Counted from the stretch's first letter, positions 7,669-16,568 are shown. The stretch is 57,770 nucleotides of DNA from Pseudomonadota bacterium (GCA_023412655.1 JAEYNH010000072.1:1-57770), one strand, 5' to 3'. A program made the numbers and translations. The notes: generated by a model from the letters alone, not told the origin.

Positions 7669-9549
7669 ATGCTTCAGATCAACGATCTCGTCTTCGACGC
7701 CTGGGGCCGGCGCTTCTTCGACCACGCCAGCGTTTCCCTGCCCAACGGCGCCAAGGTGGGCCTCGTCGGCCGCAACGGCGTCGGCAAGTCCACCCTGTTC
7801 AAGCTCATCCTCGGCAGGCTAACCCTCGGCTCGGGCGAAATCAGCCTGCCCAAGGCCGCCCGCGTGGGCACGGTCGACCAGGAACACCCCGCAACGCCCG
7901 TCCCGCTGCTCGACACCGTGCTCGCGGCCGACGTCGAGCGTGCGAGCCTGCTGGGGCGGCTCGAGACCGCGCCGCCCGAGGAAATGGGCGAGATCTACAA
8001 TCGCCTGATCGACATCGACGCCGACCGGGCGCCGTCCCGGGCCGCCGAGATCCTTTCGGGCCTGGGCTTCTCCAACACCGACCTCGCCCGGCCGATGGCG
8101 GAGTTCTCAGGCGGCTGGCGGATGCGGGTGGCGCTGGCCGCCAGCCTGTTCGCAGAGCCCGACCTGCTGCTGCTGGACGAGCCGACCAACTACCTCGACC
8201 TCGAAGGCGCCCTCTGGCTGGAAGCGCGGCTGCGCAAATATCCGCGCACCGCGGTGGTCATCAGCCACGATCGCGAGCTGCTGAACAATTCGGTCGACCA
8301 CATCCTGCACCTGAAGGACGGCAAGCTCGACCTCTATGCCGGCGGCTACGATCAGTTCGAGCGCCAGCTGTCGGAGAAGCTGCGCCTGCAGGAGGCCGCC
8401 CGCGCGAAGATCGAGGCCAAGCGGGCGCATATGCAGTCGTTCGTGGACCGTTTCGGCGCCAAGGCCACCAAGGCCCGGCAGGCGCAGTCACGCCTCAAGG
8501 CGATCGCCAAGCTGCCGCCGGTGGCGGCGGTGATCGAGGAGCACGTCCAGCCCTTTATCCTGCCCTCGCCCGAGCGGCCGTTGGCGCCGCCGCTTCTGCG
8601 GCTCGAGGACGCCGTCGTCGGCTATGGGGGGCCGCCGATCCTCAGGAAGCTGAATCTGCGGCTGGACGTAGACGACCGTATCGGCCTGCTCGGCGTGAAC
8701 GGCGCCGGCAAGTCCACCTTCGCCAAGCTGGTGGCCGGCGCCCTGACGGTGGAGTCCGGCGAGTTCCACCGCTCGCCCCGCACCAAGGTCGGCTGGTTCC
8801 ACCAGCACCAGATCGAGGCGATGGATCCCGACGATACGCCGCTCGAGATCATCCGCCGCGCTCTGCCCGACGCGACCGAGGCCAGGCGCCGGGCCGTCGT
8901 CGCCCAGTTCGGCTTCGGCCACGAGAAGGTCGAGACCAAGGTCTCAAGCCTCTCGGGCGGCGAGCGGGCGCGGCTGCTGCTCAACCTCGTCGCCATGGAA
9001 GCGCCGCACCTCCTGATCCTCGACGAACCGACCAACCACCTGGACATCGATAGCCGCCGGGCGCTGCTGGAGGCGCTCAACGACTACGAGGGGGCGGTGA
9101 TCCTCATCACCCACGACCGTTCGCTTATGGAACTGGTCGCCGACCGCCTATGGCTTGCCGCCGACGGCACGATCCAGCCCTTCGACGGGGACATGGACGA
9201 CTATGCCCAGCTGGTCCTCGATCGGGCCCGGGTCGCCGCGAGGTCGCCGACCCAGGTGAAGGCCGAGCCGGACCCGGCCGCCCCGCCCCCGCCTGCCGGG
9301 CCGGCCAGGTCGAAAATCCCCACCGGGCCCGCCCGCCGCCGCGCCGAGGCGGCCGAAGCGGCCCTGGCCCGGGCCGCCCAGCAACTGGCCGAGATCGATC
9401 AGGCTCTTACCGATCCCGACATTTTTTCCCAGAACCCAGGCAAGGCGGCCGAACTCGGCCGGCGGCGTGAGGCCGCCCAGGCGGCGCTTGCGGCGGCGGA
9501 GGTCGAGTGGATGGAGGCCCAAGAGGCCTATGAAGCGTTGAAGGCCTGA
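7669..9549 (+). CDS. ABC-F family ATPase, YheS-like
   Basis: ABC-F proteins are soluble twin-ATPase factors that act on the ribosome rather than in transport. This 626-residue protein has two ABC domains, with Walker A GRNGVGKST and GVNGAGKST, signatures FSGGWRMR and LSGGERAR, and Walker B regions ending LLLLDEPTNYLD and LILDEPTNHLD. The linker carries AHMQSFVDRFGAKATKARQAQSR, the conserved ABC-F interdomain segment, and a C-terminal coiled coil follows from about residue 545. Length and tail match E. coli YheS better than EttA. The ATG at 7669 begins the family homology (MLQINDLVFDAWG); a longer frame back to 7432 overlaps the ndk promoter and has no match. Confidence 0.9.
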   Translation: MLQINDLVFDAWGRRFFDHASVSLPNGAKVGLVGRNGVGKSTLFKLILGRLTLGSGEISLPKAARVGTVDQEHPATPVPLLDTVLAADVERASLLGRLETAPPEEMGEIYNRLIDIDADRAPSRAAEILSGLGFSNTDLARPMAEFSGGWRMRVALAASLFAEPDLLLLDEPTNYLDLEGALWLEARLRKYPRTAVVISHDRELLNNSVDHILHLKDGKLDLYAGGYDQFERQLSEKLRLQEAARAKIEAKRAHMQSFVDRFGAKATKARQAQSRLKAIAKLPPVAAVIEEHVQPFILPSPERPLAPPLLRLEDAVVGYGGPPILRKLNLRLDVDDRIGLLGVNGAGKSTFAKLVAGALTVESGEFHRSPRTKVGWFHQHQIEAMDPDDTPLEIIRRALPDATEARRRAVVAQFGFGHEKVETKVSSLSGGERARLLLNLVAMEAPHLLILDEPTNHLDIDSRRALLEALNDYEGAVILITHDRSLMELVADRLWLAADGTIQPFDGDMDDYAQLVLDRARVAARSPTQVKAEPDPAAPPPPAGPARSKIPTGPARRRAEAAEAALARAAQQLAEIDQALTDPDIFSQNPGKAAELGRRREAAQAALAAAEVEWMEAQEAYEALKA

Positions 9550-9608
9550 CGCCGGGAACTCGCGGTTGGCCGCGCCTGTTCAGGCCGGCTGTCCAGGAGT
9601 TCGCGCAC

Positions 9609-10679
9609 ATGCCTCAGGCCCTCCGCAAGGCGGCTCCGTTCCTCGTCCTCGCGGGTCTTGCGCTGATGCCGCGCCGCCAGACCCGGGCCCGGGTCTCGGC
9701 GCGTGCGCCTCAGCTTTCCGGCTTGGGGACCGAGCCGGGACGCGGTCGCGAAGCCGACGCGCCGCATCAGATCCCGCTCCGGGGCTGGTGGGACATCCTG
9801 ATCCGCACCTGGAAGGAGTTCAAAGAGGATCAGGCTTCCCTCGTGGCGGCGGGCGTGACCTTCTACACGCTTCTGGCGATCTTCCCGGCCCTTGGGGCGT
9901 TCGCCGCGCTCTACGGGCTGTTCGCGGACATCACCGACGTCCAGCGGCACCTGGCGCTGCTGTCGCCCATCCTCCCGCCCGACGCTCTGCAGTTCGTCGG
10001 CGAGCAGCTCGTCCGCCTGTCCGCCGGTAACGAGGGACGCCTCTCCCTCGCCTTCGTCGGCGGCGTCCTGCTGTCGATCTGGAGCGCCAACGGGGCGACC
10101 AAGGCGATGCTCACGGCAATGAACATCGCCTACGAAGAGTCCGAGAAGCGTTCGCTGGTCCGACAGACGGCGACGTCCCTCGCCTTCACCGTCGGATATC
10201 TGCTGTTCGGGTTGAGCGCCGTGCTCGTGCTGGCCATCCCGCCGGCCATTGAGCCCTACGCGGGAACCGCGGCCGCCACCCTCTTCCGCTGGATCGCCTA
10301 CCCGCTGCTGCTGGCCATGGTCGGGACCGCCCTGGCGCTGCTCTACCGCTTTGGCCCCAGCCGCCGCCCGGCGAAATGGCGCTGGATCAGTTTGGGGGCC
10401 GCCGCGGCCCTGATCCTATGGCTGGCCGCCGCCGCGGCCTTCTCGATCTACGTGGCCAACTTCGCACACTATGACCGCACCTACGGCTCGCTTGGGGCGG
10501 TGATCGGCTTCCTGATGTGGCTCTACGTCTCGGCGATCGTCGTGCTGCTTGGCGCCGAGCTGAACGCCGAGATGGAACACCAGACGGTCCGGGACAGCAC
10601 CATCGGACCCGAGTTGCCGATGGGCGCCCGCGGCGCGGTCATGGCCGACACCGTGGGCGCCCCTCAGCGTCTTCTTTAG
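9609..10679 (+). CDS. YihY/BrkB-family inner-membrane protein
   Basis: The 356-residue protein has a hydrophilic N terminus of about 60 residues, then the family core WWDILIRTWKEFKEDQASLV, GVTFYTLLAIFPALGAFAAL, about six membrane segments, the conserved SIWSANGATKAMLTAMNIAYEE loop, and YGSLGAVIGFLMWLYVSAIVVLLGAELN near the end. The family was once called ribonuclease BN in error; its true transport or envelope function is not established. It follows the ABC-F gene by 59 nt on the same strand and overlaps the convergent small gene by 4 nt. Confidence 0.9.
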   Translation: MPQALRKAAPFLVLAGLALMPRRQTRARVSARAPQLSGLGTEPGRGREADAPHQIPLRGWWDILIRTWKEFKEDQASLVAAGVTFYTLLAIFPALGAFAALYGLFADITDVQRHLALLSPILPPDALQFVGEQLVRLSAGNEGRLSLAFVGGVLLSIWSANGATKAMLTAMNIAYEESEKRSLVRQTATSLAFTVGYLLFGLSAVLVLAIPPAIEPYAGTAAATLFRWIAYPLLLAMVGTALALLYRFGPSRRPAKWRWISLGAAAALILWLAAAAAFSIYVANFAHYDRTYGSLGAVIGFLMWLYVSAIVVLLGAELNAEMEHQTVRDSTIGPELPMGARGAVMADTVGAPQRLL

Positions 10680-10960
10680 GTGATGTGCTTGGGGCTGATC
10701 GGGTCGGAGCCCGGGAAGGTCTCTTCGATTGCCTCATCGAGGAGGGCTTCCTGACGGTCTTCGGCCTGCGCCTCGCGCTGGGCCATGTGGTCCGGCTTTT
10801 CACCTTCGGCCAGGGGCTGGGCGGGCCGGCTCGACGGCGCCTCGACGTGGCGGTGCTCGGCGATCGGGCCGCCCTTGTCGCTGGCCAGGTCGGCGGTGGC
10901 TCCGCTCGATCCGTGGCTGAAGGCGCGCTTGGCTTGTTCTTCGGTCTGCCTGTTCGGCAT
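10676..10960 (-). CDS. Small acidic protein with an FPGSDP-type C-terminal motif
   Basis: The 94-residue soluble protein has a hydrophilic, low-complexity body rich in Ala, Glu and Gln. It ends LLDEAIEETFPGSDPISPKH, resembling the ESFPASDPPS motif found at the end of many small alphaproteobacterial proteins of unknown role. An AAGGAG ribosome-binding site precedes the ATG at 10960. Upstream, GAAAC-N17-GGTT is a weak match to the general-stress promoter. No function can be given. Confidence 0.65.
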   Translation of the reverse strand: MPNRQTEEQAKRAFSHGSSGATADLASDKGGPIAEHRHVEAPSSRPAQPLAEGEKPDHMAQREAQAEDRQEALLDEAIEETFPGSDPISPKHIT

Positions 10961-10984
10961 ATTGAGGCTCCTTATGGCTAAGGT

Positions 10985-11009
10985 CCTGAACCCCGTGTCG
11001 GGGCTCAGG
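10985..11009 (-). terminator. Hairpin at the end of the PHA-system gene
   Basis: An 11-bp stem with one mismatch (10985-10995 with 10999-11009) and a 3-nt loop overlaps the stop codon of the gene at 11005. No T-run follows on the minus strand, so it may be a weak terminator or an RNA-stability element between two small genes. Confidence 0.4.
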
Positions 11010-11328
11010 GTTTCGGCTTGGACTTGTCCTCCAGAAGGACTTGGCCCTCCTTCTGGATGCGTCCCTTGACGTTGTTGGCGATCATCGCGAGCAGGCCAGG
11101 CAGCAGGACGTGGAGAACCACCTCCTGGTCGCGCACGTCCACGCTCCCAGTCACGTCCTGTCCCATGGCGCCGACGGCGAAGCGCAGGACGTCACCATCC
11201 CAGGCGTGGCGGCTCTGGCCCATGGCCGCGAACTGATGTGTGAGGCGCCCGATACCATCGTCGATGCGCCGGCGAGCTTCGGCGCGGCCGAGCTGATGGG
11301 GAATGGTGACGACCACGGGCTTGCTCAT
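11005..11328 (-). CDS. Polyhydroxyalkanoic acid system family protein
   Basis: The 107-residue protein begins MSKPVVVTIPHQLGRAEARR and continues with RIDDGIGRL, WDGDVLRFAVGAMGQDVTGS and VLLPGLLAMIANNVKGRIQKEGQVLL. This is the pattern of the small PHA granule-region family (TIGR02610/PHA_gran_rgn). Members are often encoded near polyester granule genes but occur widely, and the biochemical role is unknown. No other PHA gene lies in this window. It is upstream of the small FPGSDP protein on the same strand, 45 nt apart with a hairpin between. Confidence 0.8.
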   Translation of the reverse strand: MSKPVVVTIPHQLGRAEARRRIDDGIGRLTHQFAAMGQSRHAWDGDVLRFAVGAMGQDVTGSVDVRDQEVVLHVLLPGLLAMIANNVKGRIQKEGQVLLEDKSKPKP

Positions 11329-11395
11329 GCCTTCTTCAAAGGCGCAGGCGGCCCTGGGGGTTCCAGAGGGAGAGGCGTGGCCTTAGGTTCGCGGC

Positions 11396-11815
11396 ATGGA
11401 AAGCGACCGCAGCCTGCCCGGCGATGGCCGATACCCCGACACCGGCATCCTGGCGGTCGGGGCCAGACTGGCCTTCCTTGGCTCCATCGTGGCCATCGTC
11501 ACGGCCGTCTTCCTACCCGCCGACATGGTCCCCAAGTTCGTGAAGTCTCACTACCTGCAGCACTTCGCGGCCTTCTATGTGGCCGGCCTCGCCGGCCTAG
11601 CCGCCATGCCCCGCACGCGCCTGCGCCACATCGCCGTCGGCTTCTTCTGCTTCGCCACCGCGCTGGAGGCCATCCACCTCCTCTCGGGCGCGCGGATCGG
11701 CCCGCTCATCGACAACTGGGTCGCAGATCTGGGCGGCCTGGCCGCCGCCTTCGCCCCGGTGGTGGTGCAGCGCTTCCGCCGCCGTTTCCCACCGCGCCGC
11801 GCGGCCGAGGGCTGA
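11396..11815 (+). CDS. VanZ-like small membrane protein
   Basis: The 139-residue protein has four predicted membrane segments (about residues 23-42, 53-69, 78-97 and 108-124). The spacing KSHYLQHFAAFYVAGLAGLA, then EAIHLLSGARIGPLIDNWVADLGG, fits VanZ-like proteins, where an H in helix 2 and a late D-x-x-A/G pattern are typical. VanZ-like proteins have been tied to glycopeptide resistance only in a few cases; here it is a membrane protein of unknown role. It is divergent from the PHA-system gene with a 67-nt gap. Confidence 0.6.
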   Translation: MESDRSLPGDGRYPDTGILAVGARLAFLGSIVAIVTAVFLPADMVPKFVKSHYLQHFAAFYVAGLAGLAAMPRTRLRHIAVGFFCFATALEAIHLLSGARIGPLIDNWVADLGGLAAAFAPVVVQRFRRRFPPRRAAEG

Positions 11816-11859
11816 TCCCACGGCCGCTGGAGGCGGATCGAGGCCGACGAAAGGCCTAG

Positions 11860-12498
11860 CTAGAGGAAGGTCCAGCCGCGGTCCCGTTCCCGCAGGCGCA
11901 GGTTGTTCTGGACGTTGCGGACGCCGTCGATGTCGGCGATGTCCTCGATGCGGCGCTTGTCCTCCTTGCGGCGCACCGTGCCGTTCAGGATGACCTCGCC
12001 ATCCTCCACGATCACGTCCACATCCCGCAGGTCGAGCCGCCGGTCATCCTCCAGCCGCTCCATGATGACCGCCCACAGCACCCGGTCGGACGAGCCACGG
12101 CGGCGGCGATCGCGGCGTTCAGCCTCGTAGCGGCGCTCAGCCTGGTCCCGGCGATCATCGTCCCGTCGGACCTCGTCATCGCGCCGGCCGCCGAACAGGC
12201 CCGCGGTGCGCTCGCGCCAGGACCGAGGCTGCTCCCGCCGGTCCGAATAGCCCTCGTCGCGCCGATAGGCCTGCCGGCGTTCCGGGTCGTAGGCCCAGTC
12301 GGTGGTGTAGTCGGCCTGACCGTAGTCGGCGCCTTCGTTCCGCACATCCTCGTCGGCGCGGTAGCCGGTACGGTTGCGGGCGTCGTACGCGTAGTCGCTG
12401 GAATAGTCCGCCTGGCCGAAGTCGTCGCGGTTGCGCGGATCGGTCCCCCAACGGCGGTCTCGCGCGTAACGCTCGTCGCGCCAATCTTCCCGGGCCAT
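11860..12498 (-). CDS. BON-domain protein with two N-terminal repeats
   Basis: The 212-residue protein has no signal peptide. Its C-terminal 70 residues (DRRLDLRDVDVIVEDGEVIL, NGTVRRKEDKRRIEDIA, IDGVRNVQNNLR) form a BON domain, associated with binding of membranes or phospholipids in stress proteins such as OsmY. The N-terminal half is charged and contains two copies of a 24-residue unit (27-50 and 59-82) with the core GQADY(S/T)(S/T)D-AYD, and a very Arg/Asp-rich linker. The ATG at 12498 starts MAREDWRDERYARDRR; longer frames to 12600 overlap the promoter. A convincing general-stress promoter lies directly upstream. Confidence 0.85.
   Translation of the reverse strand: MAREDWRDERYARDRRWGTDPRNRDDFGQADYSSDYAYDARNRTGYRADEDVRNEGADYGQADYTTDWAYDPERRQAYRRDEGYSDRREQPRSWRERTAGLFGGRRDDEVRRDDDRRDQAERRYEAERRDRRRRGSSDRVLWAVIMERLEDDRRLDLRDVDVIVEDGEVILNGTVRRKEDKRRIEDIADIDGVRNVQNNLRLRERDRGWTFL
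12253..12420 (-). repeat. Two direct repeats coding for a 24-residue unit in the BON protein
   Basis: Residues 27-50 and 59-82 are aligned copies: FGQADYSSDYAYDARNRTGY plus RADE, and YGQADYTTDWAYDPERRQAY plus RRDE. About 14 of 24 positions are identical. The unit is rich in Tyr and Asp, as in disordered or desiccation-type segments. Confidence 0.75.
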
Positions 12499-12534
12499 GA
12501 TCGCCTCCGTCGTTTTGCTCGAAGTCGACGGAAG

Positions 12535-12559
12535 AACCTGCGCCGTGGCCTTCGGTTCC
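12535..12559 (-). promoter_or_regulatory. Probable EcfG/SigT general-stress promoter of the BON gene
   Basis: On the minus strand GGAAC (12555-12559), exactly 16 nt, then GGTT (12535-12538) matches the alphaproteobacterial EcfG consensus GGAAC-N16/17-CGTT with one mismatch. Transcription would start about 30 nt before the BON gene ATG. Confidence 0.6.
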
Positions 12560-12581
12560 GACTCAAGGGAGACCTCATCCC

Positions 12582-13604
12582 GTGCAGATGCTGGACCCAA
12601 CCGAGCGTCACTCCCGCGGCCTGGAGGATCTGGAAGAGGATCTGGCGGCCGCCCTGCCGGAAACCCAGGGGCCGCGCTTCTATCCTTTGATCCAGCGCTG
12701 GGCCCTCCACGCCGTCCCGTTCCTGCTGCTCGCCGCCGCCGTGTTCGTTCTCTGGCGTGAGTTCCGCGACGTCAGTCCTGGCGAGATCGGCGCCGCCATG
12801 CGCGCGTGGGGCTATGATTCAGTCGCCATCGCCCTGATCCTGTCGGCGACCAGCTTCACCCTGATGGGCGTGGTGGAATGGTTCGGCCTGCGGTGGGCCG
12901 GCGCGCGCCTACCGGTGGTCCCCGCGCTCTGGGGCTCGTTCCTGGCAAACGCCATCGGTCACACCCTGGGCGCCAACCTCCTGGTTTCGGGAGCGGTGCG
13001 CGCCCGCTTCTACAACCGCTTCGGGGTGTCGCTGAAACAGGTGGCGGCCACCACGGTCTTCCACGGCGTCTCGTTCGCCGTCGGCCTCTCGGCCCTGGCA
13101 GGCATCAGCCTGCTGGTTGCCGACGGACACGACGGCGCCGTCACCCGGATCGCCCGACCGGTCGCCGACGGCCTGGGCGGCCTGCTCGTCGGCGCTGTGA
13201 TCTGCTACGTCATGCTTTGCGGGACGCTGAAGAAGCCGCTCAGCGGGTTCGGCTATCGACTCAAGCTGCCCTCATGGCGCGTCGCCCTGGCCCAGATCGG
13301 CCTCGGCGCCGTGGACAATGCGGTGGCCGCTGGCATCATCTGGAGCCTGCTGCCGGAGGGCTCCATCGGCTACTTCAGCTTCGTCGGGGCCTATGCGCCG
13401 TCCGTGGTGGTCGGGCTGATCTCGCACGTCCCCGGCGGCGTGGGGGTGTTCGAGGGATCCATGTCGGCGCTGCTGGCAGGCGTCCCGGCCGCCCCCCTCG
13501 CTGCCGCCTTCCTCGGCTACCGGCTGGCTTTCTTCCTGCTGCCGCTCCTGATCGCCGGCCTCGCCCTCACCGGCGACGCCATGCGTCCCCAGGGCCGGTC
13601 CTGA
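12582..13604 (+). CDS. UPF0104 / lysylphosphatidylglycerol synthase-like transmembrane protein
   Basis: The 340-residue integral membrane protein has about eight hydrophobic segments and the family landmarks FGLRWAGARLP, GSFLANAIGHTLGANLLVSGAVRARFYN, TVFHGVSFAVGLSALAGI and APSVVVGLISHVPGGVGVFEGSM. It corresponds to the membrane domain of MprF/YbhN-type proteins (flippase-like), without the aminoacyl-transferase domain. It might move or modify a lipid, but the substrate is unknown. The start is GTG at 12582; an ATG two codons later is equally possible. The promoter region is shared with the divergent BON gene. A HAD phosphatase gene follows on the same strand after 105 nt. Confidence 0.85.
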   Translation: MQMLDPTERHSRGLEDLEEDLAAALPETQGPRFYPLIQRWALHAVPFLLLAAAVFVLWREFRDVSPGEIGAAMRAWGYDSVAIALILSATSFTLMGVVEWFGLRWAGARLPVVPALWGSFLANAIGHTLGANLLVSGAVRARFYNRFGVSLKQVAATTVFHGVSFAVGLSALAGISLLVADGHDGAVTRIARPVADGLGGLLVGAVICYVMLCGTLKKPLSGFGYRLKLPSWRVALAQIGLGAVDNAVAAGIIWSLLPEGSIGYFSFVGAYAPSVVVGLISHVPGGVGVFEGSMSALLAGVPAAPLAAAFLGYRLAFFLLPLLIAGLALTGDAMRPQGRS

Positions 13605-13709
13605 GGCAGCGGGCTGGCCCCACGCCACCGGGGCCCGACGCCCGGATCGAATGACGCACCCTGCGGCCGTCCATCGCCTCCTCGGAACGGATCCGCTAGG
13701 AGACCGGCG

Positions 13710-14549
13710 ATGAGCCTCCCGCCTCGCCCGCTCGCGGTCTTCGCCTACGACTTCGACGGCACGCTCGCTCCCGGCAATATGCAGGAGCATGCGTTCATCC
13801 CGGAAGAGCTGGCCATGGACCAGGCCGACTTCTGGCAGGAGGCCCGGGAGCTTGCGAGGAGCCAGCGGGGCGACGGCATCCTGGCCTACATGCACCTGAT
13901 GCTGGCCAAGGCTCGCGAAAAAGGCCTGGAGCTGGACCTGTCCGCCTGGCGCCGCCGCGGCGCCGGCCTGCGACTCTTCCCGGGGATTGCGGACTGGTTT
14001 CCACGCCAGAACGCCAGGGCTGCGGCCCTCGGGCTCGACCTGCGCCACTTCATCATCTCGTCGGGCAACCGGGAGCTGATCGAGGGCTCGCCCATCGCCC
14101 CCTGGTTCGAGCGGATCTACGCCTCCGCCTTCATGTTCGACGCCCAGGACGATGCCGTCGGGGTGGCCCTGGCCATCAACTACACCGGCAAGACCCAGTA
14201 CCTGTTCCGCATCAACAAGTGGACGCTGGACGAGTGGGACTCCGACGGGATCAACCGCGTCCAGGCCGATCGCGACCGCCCGGTGCCGTTCAGCCGCATC
14301 GCTTTCTTCGGCGACGGTCTGACCGACATCCCCTGCATGCGCGTGGTGACCGACCATGGCGGGCATGCCGTGGCTGTGTACGACCCCGAACGTCCCGCCA
14401 CCGGCACGGCGGCCCAGCGGCTGCTGGACGATGGCCGGGCGCGGCTGGCCGGCCCGGGAGACTATCGCGAAGGCGCGCACCTGGACCTCCTGGCCCATGA
14501 CATGCTGCGCGAGATGGCCAGGGGCGTTCGGGCCGACCTGTTCGCCTAG
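13710..14549 (+). CDS. HAD-superfamily phosphatase
   Basis: The 279-residue protein has motif I AYDFDGTLAPG with the catalytic aspartate pair, motif II IISSGN, a lysine in TGKTQYLFRINK, and motif IV FFGDGLTDIPCM. This looks like the phosphoserine-phosphatase-like branch, and the substrate is unknown. The ATG at 13710 has an AGGAG site at good spacing. It lies 105 nt after the UPF0104 membrane gene and ends 1 nt from the stop of the convergent nnr gene. Confidence 0.85.
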   Translation: MSLPPRPLAVFAYDFDGTLAPGNMQEHAFIPEELAMDQADFWQEARELARSQRGDGILAYMHLMLAKAREKGLELDLSAWRRRGAGLRLFPGIADWFPRQNARAAALGLDLRHFIISSGNRELIEGSPIAPWFERIYASAFMFDAQDDAVGVALAINYTGKTQYLFRINKWTLDEWDSDGINRVQADRDRPVPFSRIAFFGDGLTDIPCMRVVTDHGGHAVAVYDPERPATGTAAQRLLDDGRARLAGPGDYREGAHLDLLAHDMLREMARGVRADLFA

Positions 14550-14550
14550 C

Positions 14551-15990
14551 TCAGCGCTCGTCGTAGAGCCGGCGCAGGACGGACGGCGCCAAGCCCGGCA
14601 GGTCTTCCGAGATCAGGCCCGGGCCGTGGAGCTCGGCGGCTTCGGCGTGGATCCAGGCCGCTGCGCAGGCCGCCTCGAAACTCTCCATGCCCTGGGCGAT
14701 CAGCCCGCCGATGAAGCCCGCAAGGACATCGCCGGAGCCTGCCGTGGCCAGCCAGGGCGAGCCGTTGAGATTCACCGCCGCCCGGCCGTCGGGCGCGGCG
14801 ATCACCGTGTCGGCGCCCTTCAGCAGCACCACCGCGCCGGCCTTTCGGGCGGCTTCGCGGGCGGCGGTGATCCGCTCTGGCGCGGCCTTCAGGAGGCCCG
14901 GGAACAGGCGCTCGAACTCGCCGGCATGGGGCGTGAGCACGTCGTCCCGGTCCAGCACCGAGAACAGCTCGTCAGGATCGGTGCGGAAGACGGTGATCGC
15001 GTCCGCGTCGAGCACCAGGGCGGCGCCGGTGCGGGCGAGCGCCAGGACGTTCAGCAAGGTGCCCTCGTCCACGCCGGCGGCGGGACCGATGACGGCCGTG
15101 TCCACGTCGGCCGCCGCCTGCTCCAGTTCGAGGTCCGTCTCAAACGGCCGCAGCATCACCGCCTCGAGGTGGGCGGCGTTGGACCTCAAGGCCTCCGGCG
15201 GGGACAGCACGGTGACGACCCCAGCCCCGATCCGCAGGGCCGCCCGCGCCGAAAGCCGGGCGGCGCCGGTGCTCCAGGCCTCCCCGCTGACCACGATCAG
15301 TCGGCCGCGGTCATGCTTGTGGGAGGCGGCGGTGGGCCAGGGGAAGCGTGGCAGCCACACGTCGGCGGTGTTCTCCACCAGGCGCGTCGGCGTATCGCCG
15401 AGGCCGATGTCCGCCACGACCACCTCGCCGCAAAGGCTCTTGCCCGGCTCCAGGACATGGGCGGGCTTTCGAGCATGGAAGGTGACGGTGAGACAGGCGC
15501 GGACGGCCGGCCCGTCCGGTTGCCCCGTATCGCCCGGCAATCCGCTGGGGATGTCGACCGCGACCACCTTCTCCGGCCGCGCGGCCAGTCTCTGCGCCAG
15601 CGTGGCGGCGAGACCTTCGAGAGGCCGGGCAAGCCCCGCGCCGAACAGCGCATCGATGAACAGGGCTTGCGGCAAGTCGGCGTCCAGCGACTCCACGGCG
15701 CCGTCCCACCGGGCGGCCGCCGCCTTCGCATCGGCGGTCGCGGGCTCGGCAAGCGCCCTCACCTCCACCGGCCAACCCCGGCCCTTCAGCAGGCGGGCCA
15801 CCACATAGCCGTCACCGCCATTGTTGCCCGGCCCGCACAGCACCACCGCGAGCTGGGGGCGGAAGCGCGCGCACACCGCGTCCGCCAAGGCGAGGCCGGC
15901 GCGTTCCATCAACACCTCGCCCGGCGTGCCGGCCGCGATCGCCGCCCGGTCGGCGGCGCCCATCTCGGCCACGGTCAGGATCGGGCGCAT
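14551..15990 (-). CDS. nnr: Bifunctional NAD(P)HX epimerase / ADP-dependent dehydratase
   Basis: Nnr repairs hydrated NAD(P)H: the N-terminal YjeF domain epimerises R-NAD(P)HX and the C-terminal kinase-like domain dehydrates S-NAD(P)HX using ADP. The 479-residue protein shows VVLCGPGNNGGDGYVVARLL in the N-terminal domain and VIGPAAG, LTPHAGEFERLFPG and SPWLATAGSGDVLAGFIGGL in the C-terminal domain. The ATG at 15990 is chosen over a TTG two codons earlier. It begins 2 nt after the stop of the histidine phosphatase gene, so the two are likely co-translated. Confidence 0.95.
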   Translation of the reverse strand: MRPILTVAEMGAADRAAIAAGTPGEVLMERAGLALADAVCARFRPQLAVVLCGPGNNGGDGYVVARLLKGRGWPVEVRALAEPATADAKAAAARWDGAVESLDADLPQALFIDALFGAGLARPLEGLAATLAQRLAARPEKVVAVDIPSGLPGDTGQPDGPAVRACLTVTFHARKPAHVLEPGKSLCGEVVVADIGLGDTPTRLVENTADVWLPRFPWPTAASHKHDRGRLIVVSGEAWSTGAARLSARAALRIGAGVVTVLSPPEALRSNAAHLEAVMLRPFETDLELEQAAADVDTAVIGPAAGVDEGTLLNVLALARTGAALVLDADAITVFRTDPDELFSVLDRDDVLTPHAGEFERLFPGLLKAAPERITAAREAARKAGAVVLLKGADTVIAAPDGRAAVNLNGSPWLATAGSGDVLAGFIGGLIAQGMESFEAACAAAWIHAEAAELHGPGLISEDLPGLAPSVLRRLYDER

Positions 15991-15992
15991 GC

Positions 15993-16562
15993 TCAAAGCA
16001 CCCCCGTGACGGCCTCTGCGCCCCGGGACACCAGGGTCAGGCGCTCCCCGTCCGTCTCCAGCACCGTGATGGAGGCGTGGTCCGGGCGGAACGTCAGGAC
16101 CCGGTCATCTCCCGTCAGCCGCGAGACCACGGCGTTCATCGCCACATAGTGGGAGAAGACCGCCATGCCGCCGCAGGCCGCCAGCCGCTCGACAATGGCC
16201 TCCCGCCAGGCCGAATAGTCGAGGTCGCCCTCGATATCGGCCCAGACACCGGCGAACGCCCTTCGTAGCCACTCCGGACGCTTCTCGGACGCCAGCCCCG
16301 CGGGCGTCGGGATCTCGCCGACCACCGGATCGATCACCAGGTCCACACCGACGGCCTTTGCGGTGGGCGCCGCCGTCTCACGGCAGCGACGAAGCGGCGA
16401 ACTCGCCACCCGCGTCGGTCGCTCGTCCAGCGGACGCGACAGCAGCCAGTCGCGAGCCGCCTCGGCCTGGGAGATTCCCTGCGCGTCGAGGCCCGGATCC
16501 TCGTCATGGCCGCCCCAGGTGGACGCCGGCCGGCCGTGACGGATCAGGTAGAGGCGCGCCAT
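15993..16562 (-). CDS. Histidine phosphatase family protein
   Basis: The 189-residue protein starts MARLYLIRHGRPAS with the catalytic RHG triad (R8-H9-G10) and has SPLRRCRETA carrying the second arginine, the acid region, and the second histidine in AVFSHYVAMNAVV. It belongs to the phosphoglycerate mutase/phosphatase superfamily. The substrate is unknown. It sits 6 nt downstream of the thiolase-like gene and directly upstream of nnr, forming a three-gene minus-strand run. Confidence 0.9.
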   Translation of the reverse strand: MARLYLIRHGRPASTWGGHDEDPGLDAQGISQAEAARDWLLSRPLDERPTRVASSPLRRCRETAAPTAKAVGVDLVIDPVVGEIPTPAGLASEKRPEWLRRAFAGVWADIEGDLDYSAWREAIVERLAACGGMAVFSHYVAMNAVVSRLTGDDRVLTFRPDHASITVLETDGERLTLVSRGAEAVTGVL

Positions 16563-16568
16563 GGAGAA

